Assembly: GCF_050947335.1 (NCBI RefSeq) | Contig: NC_134985.1 | Location: forward strand, 19,459,190 to 19,523,189 | DNA length: 64,000 bases | Origin: Megachile rotundata | Taxonomy: Eukaryota; Arthropoda; Insecta; Hymenoptera; Megachilidae | Direction: 5' to 3' | Shown: one piece after another, positions 58,060 through 64,000 of the stretch | Numbering within the stretch: the first letter of the stretch is position 1 | Layout: the number at the start of each line of letters is the position of its first letter | Notes under the pieces: model-generated | Told to the model about the DNA's origin: nothing | The model's input: only the letters and a program-made list of their open reading frames with translations | The model's database searches: none | Position numbers and translations under genes: made by a program

Positions 58060-61000
58060 CGTTGGCCGATGAATATGCATGAGCGTCAAATGATAAAATC
58101 GTACGCATTTCGTTGTGTATCTTTTTTCTGAGGGTCGCCTTTTAAAAATAAAGCGCGACGCCATGCTGGCCCTCGAAACGAACGAGCCATTAGTGTCGAT
58201 ACACGATGTCTAAAAACCGCATCGGCAATGCGTGTCCGCGAAATCGACAGTTTTATACGTTTTTCTTTCCTCCTTTCCTTTTTTTCGCGTTATTGTCCGC
58301 AGTTTGTCGAGTCTGAACAGGGACGAGCGTTAATGGAAGATCCGACGATCCACCGGAAACAAAGTAACGACGCCATGTAGCTGTCGCGATTTACGACGCG
58401 AACGACTATTGCTGGCTTGAAATTTGCGACCGCCGAGGCTGCAGTACTCGAAAATGCATTTACAAGCCATTTTAACCGGTACTTTTATTATTATTTACGC
58501 GTTTCGCGCTGCGCACGATTGATTCTACGAGGACGTTGCAAATAAAGCGATAAATTTATTGGCTAAATCTTTAACAGTTATTTGGCGGTTCGTTGATCGA
58601 AAAATCTGTAGAGCGCATATTCGCTTGTATCAAATTCATGATGCCACCGTTAATAAGCAGAAGACAAATACGTCATAACGAAGACGCGTACGTCCGACAC
58701 GCTCGCCGTCAAAATATGTGGGATGTTCCGTGTAAAATTAGCTAGACCCGTCTCGCTGTCGGCAGACAATGATATCCGCTGAGGCCGAAATCGTAAACGC
58801 TGGACGAGGACGCAGTCGTTGGGATACTTAGCTTCGCTATCGCCTTCATTTTACGAGAACGTGTTTACAGCGGGATTCGTAGTACACATCCAGTGAAATC
58901 GTCTGCACGGCAATTACGAATTCGCATCTCGGTCGAGAGGCCGTTTCAGGAAGCGACAGATTCGCGGCACGTTGTCCGGTCGACTGTTATTTCGGGGCTG
59001 CCGAAAGTGACATACGCGCACAACTATGCTTCTGCATTTCAATTGCTGTTCCTTCACTCCCGAGAAAGTTTATGGGTTCTAACTTTGCAGAACATCGAAT
59101 ATACAGCATATTTTGCATTTTAGGACGATGTATTCTTAACATTTTCTACACGCGCAGTACTCTACGTGCAGTGGCGAAATTTGAAAGTTGACAATTTTCG
59201 AGTAGGTGTTAAAAGAATTCTTTTGTGGAATTGTCCCGGATCGAGAGAATAATGAGAGGTCTTGACACGTGGGACCCCATGCAGGACCATAATGAATAAT
59301 AATGTGAACTAACGCGCAGAAAATCCATCAGAGGTAATCCAAAACGACGGTGCGTGAGCAGCAACGTGACGGATTGCTGGCTTGACGAGCGTAGCTCCTC
59401 AATATTAGCTCGTTAACGCTGCCTCATGGCGGGCAATATACGTATGGGCACAATAGAATTTTCGATGGCGTAATCGTGCAGCTGTTGCAGACTGCGTATT
59501 CTTGTCTTGGAAGAATCCGCTTCGAGAAAGAAAAGCGTGCGTAATCGGTGAGCCTGGATGCTTTGTTCCAATGCCATTTCTACTTGTTGTTGCAAGATGT
59601 TTTGCTCTCGTAGATATTGGTATCAAATATTAATAGATACGAAAGATGAACGTCGTATTATACTCGCCTATAAGCTTCAAGAGCAAAAATAATTTTATTA
59701 CAGAATGTATCACCTTTGATATTAATTTGCTCTGTAAGGAGTAAACAAAAAAACAAACGCCTTTTAATAGACTATTTATAGAAAATGTTTCTTAGAGCCT
59801 CAACGAGAAAAACATCCGCTAAGTCGATTTCTATTTCTATAGCCTCGTTTTCTTCGATAACTCAGACCTTTAAACGAAACACTTTTAAACACGGACATGG
59901 CTTCTCGTACAGGAACATCGATTAATCGGGTTCACGAAATATTTTTAAGCGAAACACCACGTCACGGTGACGGGAATATTTTTAGAGAATCTCGATACAA
60001 AGAAATGAAATTCAATACAATTTCCACATTTACTCTAATTGCGTTTAATCTAGTTGCACTTATAAAAGGAATTCATTTGAGTATTTTTGATTCTTTAAAC
60101 GTAAGCCGTTTATTTCGAGTGGCAAATTGGCTGGATTCTCTAATCGATTGTAAATCGATGGATACGTTTGAAGGGTGAAATTGAAATTCAGTTTCGAGAT
60201 TAATTAAAATTATTTCGCTGTTGAACGTGGTAGACAAATTTACATGGATTTAAAGCGGAATACTCGACCAAAATCACTCTAACGGTTCAAACCTGAAGTA
60301 GTACTTCAAACATGGAGTCGCATATGCATGTACCTTAGGTACTATTTTTTAAGAAACATCTTTTACTTACTATCGAAAGATTATCAATCATATGACGACT
60401 GAAATCTTTCTCAATATTACTAGCAAACTGATCTTCAAGTTTTGTATTATCCTACTCTTTCCTCTATAACCAAATACGAAAAAATCGTAGGCTAACATCG
60501 GCATGTTCGACTAACTCGCTCTCGAAAATATGTGTAAACTGGAAAATAACAGGCACGATAAATAGCCTGGTGGTGTACACGGTTGCAAAGCACCGTGATC
60601 GTTCCGCGGCGTAAACACGGAATGTATCGAGCCTCGACCCGTTCCCAGCTCTCATTCACTTGGAGTACAGCGTACGCACAGAACGAGCGCGCGAGAGAGA
60701 GAGAAGCCACTCGTGTACGTACAACGTATGTAATGTACGCTCTTAGACGTCTAACCTTGGACGGGAAGCTTTCCATCGTACAGTAGGACACGCATTCCTT
60801 CGTATGCTCGGCTGGTATGTCGAGGTGAGCAGCGGCATGCAACGGCATCCAATATTCGCCGATAGGTCGCGGTTACGACCCGGTGAATTCCGTTTGCCGC
60901 ATACCGCGTCCCTCGTGCCGCGCCAGCTAGTTTTAAGAGTGCCACGCGAGCTCGAAATCGGCTACATGATTCCATGATAACGTTCAAGGCGAAAGAACTT

Positions 61001-61571
61001 TCTGCCCGCCATTCTGCGCAAATCGAATCGCAACCAAGATTCCCTGATGATGCGGTCTCGTCAAAATTGTACCCGAGCTTCTACCGGGGTCACAACCCTA
61101 ATACAGTTACGAATTAATCGTTTCGTCTACTTGGTACTCTAGTTTGAACTAAATCTACCTTAATGTAATCTACCCAAATCGACATTGCCCCCCGTTTCGA
61201 TTGAAGTCTCTTCGATTCGTAACTCGTAGGCTTCTAATTTAATTTAAGAGCACTTTTGCGTCGGCGAATATCGCCGGGGAATCTTGTGCAAACGATCCGG
61301 AGAGGACGGCGATTAGGTTGCTTTGGATACGCCCTTTCGGTGTTCCAACGCCCCCGCATGCATACACATTTATGCGCATATTCATATCTAAGGCTTTTAC
61401 CGTCGCGCTGCAGCCTTAAGACCCGGTCTCGATGCACGTGGGGCAACCGGTCGGTTATTGCCGAGCTGAAAACATGCCGCACGCGAACTTAACGCTGCCA
61501 CGATATGGCTCCATTAGGCTGGCTTCGAATTCTGCGACACGATCGTACGGTATCTATGATACTTTCGAAAT
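58060..61571. other. Non-coding stretch, no recognised gene
   Basis: Ordinary mixed sequence, AT-rich at 59630-60480. TGAAGTA-G-TACTTCA at 60294-60308 is a small perfect dyad. Frames such as 60492-60848 minus (118 codons) are unrecognised. Confidence 0.55.
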
Positions 61572-61585
61572 TTCCATATATGGAA
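61572..61585. promoter_or_regulatory. Palindromic CArG-box-like site
   Basis: TTCCATATATGGAA is a perfect 14-bp palindrome whose centre CCATATATGG (61574-61583) fits the CC(A/T)6GG consensus for SRF-type MADS proteins (blistered in Drosophila). A single site is weak evidence of function. Confidence 0.35.
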
Positions 61586-62525
61586 CGAGTATCTTCGAGC
61601 GTACCGTTCAATTCGGAATTAAAGACGCGTCATTCTTGGCTACCACCGAAGGAGGAAATTTTAATACAAATGTAGTTCTATCGTTTGGTGTATTTTCTCT
61701 TTCCTTCTTACGATTAGTCTAATTATACTTTTACGCCTATTAACGTTCCTAGCACAGGGTGAATGAACCGTTAGAGGTTCTCAATCGGTGAACCATTGAA
61801 AACCAATAGGGTATACGACCTCTGAAATCGAAGTAAACAGGTTAATTATCGGAGTACAATGACCTGACGGTAACGGAGTCCTTGAATTTTGAACTCTAGA
61901 GTGCCTTCAGACTCCGATAGTACTAGAAGGGTCCATTCGAAACCATTCACGATCCGACTCTTGGTTCATCGAACAGCGATACAGGCTCCATTCATGAAAC
62001 GGTCTTCTTATTTTCCAATTTACAAACTCCCGACGTACTCCAATAGCTAGACCGAACAAAATCTGCGAGCTCTGGATTAAGTACGCTCTCGCCTATTTTT
62101 CGCGGCAAAACATCGGTCGGGAATGTATCCTACCGGCGATAATCAAGCGAACGTTGCAAGTACGTGTGTATAACGTATCGTGGGAGGCGATGATCGCCGG
62201 ATCAGGATGAAACGAGCCACGAGGCTAGAAGGTCAGCGATCCGAGGCAAAATCGAGCAACCGGCTACGAGAGCACCGGCACTTGTCCGGTAACAAAGTGG
62301 TTGCTGCTCGTAATTCGTTGGCCGCCACTTACGGTGGTATTGGTCGAACCGGTAGCATCACGGTTGTACGAATCGAGTCCGAAGCGGAGGCGGGAATGGC
62401 AAATCCCGCGCTCGTTGTAGCTATCAATTACGAAACGATAACTGTTTGCCCCGGCTACGAGATAGAGAGGCGCGTTATCAGCCATCCTGCCGCATAATGG
62501 ATTCATCCCGACCATCTGGATTCGT
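61586..62525. other. Non-coding stretch, no recognised gene
   Basis: The CpG-rich part 62180-62500 is open on the plus strand (105 codons) and also lies within the minus-strand frame 62264-62839 (191 codons). Neither product is recognisable, and the minus-strand frame runs through the low-complexity tracts beyond 62526. Confidence 0.5.
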
Positions 62526-63115
62526 TTCTCTGTCCGTTGTTTCCGTCTGACTCTCCGTGTTTTGTCCTCCCTTCGCCACTTCAACCCTCCGACCGTGTTC
62601 CTCTTCTTTCTCTCTCCGTTCCGACTCTTCTTTCGTCTGTCTCTCGGCCACGCTCTCCTCTGTATCCGTAGTCTACGCCACAAAAGCGAGCTCGACCGTG
62701 CTTGATAATGAAACGGTTTCGCGTTTCGTGCCGTTGTTCGCTGGGAACGAGGACGAGACAGAGAAGGAGAGAAAGAGAGAGAGACAGAAGGAGAGAGTAA
62801 AAGTGGGGGTGAGAGAAAGTACGAATTGTGCCTTGGCACACACAGTGGAGTACTACATCGGAGTACTCGACGTAGAATGGCCGCCGACCACGAAGCACGG
62901 ACAATTAAACCGTTCTGTCGTAAAACTCCCGTTATAACGCCCCCTTCCCTCTACCAGCCCTCTTTCGCCGTCGACTCCGCTTACAACTCCGTCGTTTCTC
63001 TTTTCGCGCGCGATTCTTCTCCTCGCTTGTCTTCCATTCACGAACTCTATCGTTCCTCCTTCCTCAACCCTCTTGTCGATCCGTCCTACGTTTCCTCTTC
63101 CTCTCCGTGCTCTTT
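62526..63115. other. Alternating polypyrimidine and polypurine blocks
   Basis: 62526-62665 is C/T-rich, 62745-62820 is G/A-rich with GAGA words, and 62935-63115 is C/T-rich again. Frames over it are composition artefacts, rich in Ser/Pro or in Arg/Glu. Such asymmetric tracts can form triplex DNA or act as splicing-factor (pyrimidine-tract-binding) sites; neither can be tested here. Confidence 0.55.
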
Positions 63116-64000
63116 TGTGTCGAGACTCACGGTGGTCGTCGAACGACACTCTCGATCGACGCACATCCATTCACCTAACTAAGATTTTTATATTATCTGC
63201 CATATAAGAATACACCGTGAATTTAAACATTTATCATTTTTCAAATTTATACTACGTTAAATAATTTAATACGTTCGACCTATATTTCCAAACGGAATTT
63301 CGCGGGGCCTTGGGCCTTACCAAATGGAGCCAACGCGAACAGCGTTATGCAAGCGATGTATCGATGCAACGAGAACCTTGTTTAGGCGTGCACGCAACAA
63401 CGACCGGAATCGACGGTTAAACCGGCCGAGGGAGGGGTTGTGAGAACGAAATCTGGCGGAGGGCTTTATTATCTCTGGGAAATCGCGGATGAGTCACAAT
63501 ATCGCGTGGCGCAACCAGGACAAGCTTACATAACGGTTAATTATTTATCTGCGTATCGCGTAACGAGCGTTTGATTGCTGATTATTTTTGCTAATTGCGA
63601 AGATGAACGAGCGGAGATGGTCGTAATCGTTTTGCCGTCTGATCTTTGACACCCACGACTCTTACCTTTTTAGAAGTACGAGCGCACGTAAGGATCGTTT
63701 TAATTATACGTGTCCGTTTTGTTATTCGTTACATGCAACGTTCTCGAGAGTTGCATGGAAATTTCATGCTCTTTTTTTCAAGTTCGTTATGGGAGTTGGC
63801 GACTTTTCGTGTAACTTTTAACGACGCGTCGTCGCGCTCGGTGAACCTTTTCGATTTTTAATTCGTATAGAGTTAAATGCACAGTGCCGTTCAAACTTTT
63901 ATCTCGAAATCGCGTTACATCCTGTCGTATCATTATATCGCTTGTTACGTTATGAAAGTTTAATTCCGGCGAAAATAACATCCGCGTTTCCGAAAACTGG
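63116..64000. other. Non-coding stretch to the window edge
   Basis: AT-rich at 63180-63300, otherwise ordinary. The word GTAAG on the minus strand near 63665 is preceded by an A-rich, not pyrimidine-rich, tract, so it is not a ratchet point. Confidence 0.6.

Larger units (their letters stand above)
1..64000 (+). other. Probable interior of a very long intron of a plus-strand gene
   Basis: No stretch of the window reads as a recognisable coding exon on either strand, and the longest non-repeat open frames match no family I know. Two recursive splice sites, each a pyrimidine tract ending CAG followed directly by GTAAGAG, lie on the plus strand about 24 kb apart. In insects such zero-length-exon sites are known from very long introns, which they help remove stepwise. 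I infer that transcription runs left to right and that the flanking exons lie outside the window. High CpG at moderate GC and few transposons fit a hymenopteran genome. The alternative is plain intergenic DNA with two chance matches; the shared 10-mer CAGGTAAGAG on one strand, both times behind a pyrimidine tract, makes that less likely. The host gene cannot be named. Confidence 0.55.

Noticed and set aside
62264..62839. 191-codon minus-strand frame
   Set aside because: Its first third runs over G/A- and C/T-rich low-complexity tracts and reads as Ser/Arg-biased sequence; the rest matches nothing known.

Overview
This window looks like eukaryotic nuclear DNA from an arthropod, most likely a hymenopteran (bee, wasp or ant). 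The clues are moderate GC with a very high density of CpG, no bacterial-type gene packing, sparse recognisable transposons, and insect-style recursive splice sites. The order-level placement is an inference; I cannot name the species.

I recognise no protein-coding exon, tRNA, rRNA or known microRNA anywhere in the 64 kb. No open reading frame carries a domain I know. The best single explanation is that the whole window is the interior of a very long intron of a plus-strand gene whose exons lie outside. Two near-textbook recursive splice ('ratchet') points support this: a pyrimidine tract, then CAG, then GTAAGAG, at the junctions 4063/4064 and 28412/28413. A third, weaker candidate (TAG|GTACGT at 50454/50455) would make the steps about 24.3 and 22.0 kb.

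The most conspicuous repeat is a 15-bp minisatellite family with the core CCACGCGTGG or its decayed form CCATGCGTGG. It occurs at four separated places: about 11.8-12.45 kb (degenerate, with an internal 152-bp higher-order duplication), 15.24-15.42 kb (degenerate), 19.06-19.99 kb (about 60 units in strict register) and 54.17-54.26 kb (relic). Because 15 is divisible by 3, the 19-kb array is open in several frames on both strands and mimics a 272-residue RGD-repeat protein. I do not think it is coding.

Other structure by region: a 40-nt two-step hairpin at 3.17-3.21 kb; a 20-bp tandem duplication at 11.21 kb; a CRE plus ETS-like site pair at 20.26 kb, just downstream of the big array; a long inverted repeat at 54.29-54.40 kb with a related one at 21.66-21.79 kb and a fragment at 57.13 kb (a foldback element or hairpin RNA); AT-rich degenerate minisatellites at 25.3, 40.9 and 42.4 kb; two (ACG)8 microsatellites; and three places (15.8, 56.3, 62.5 kb) where a polypyrimidine block is followed by a polypurine block. 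Everything else appears to be unremarkable intronic or intergenic sequence.
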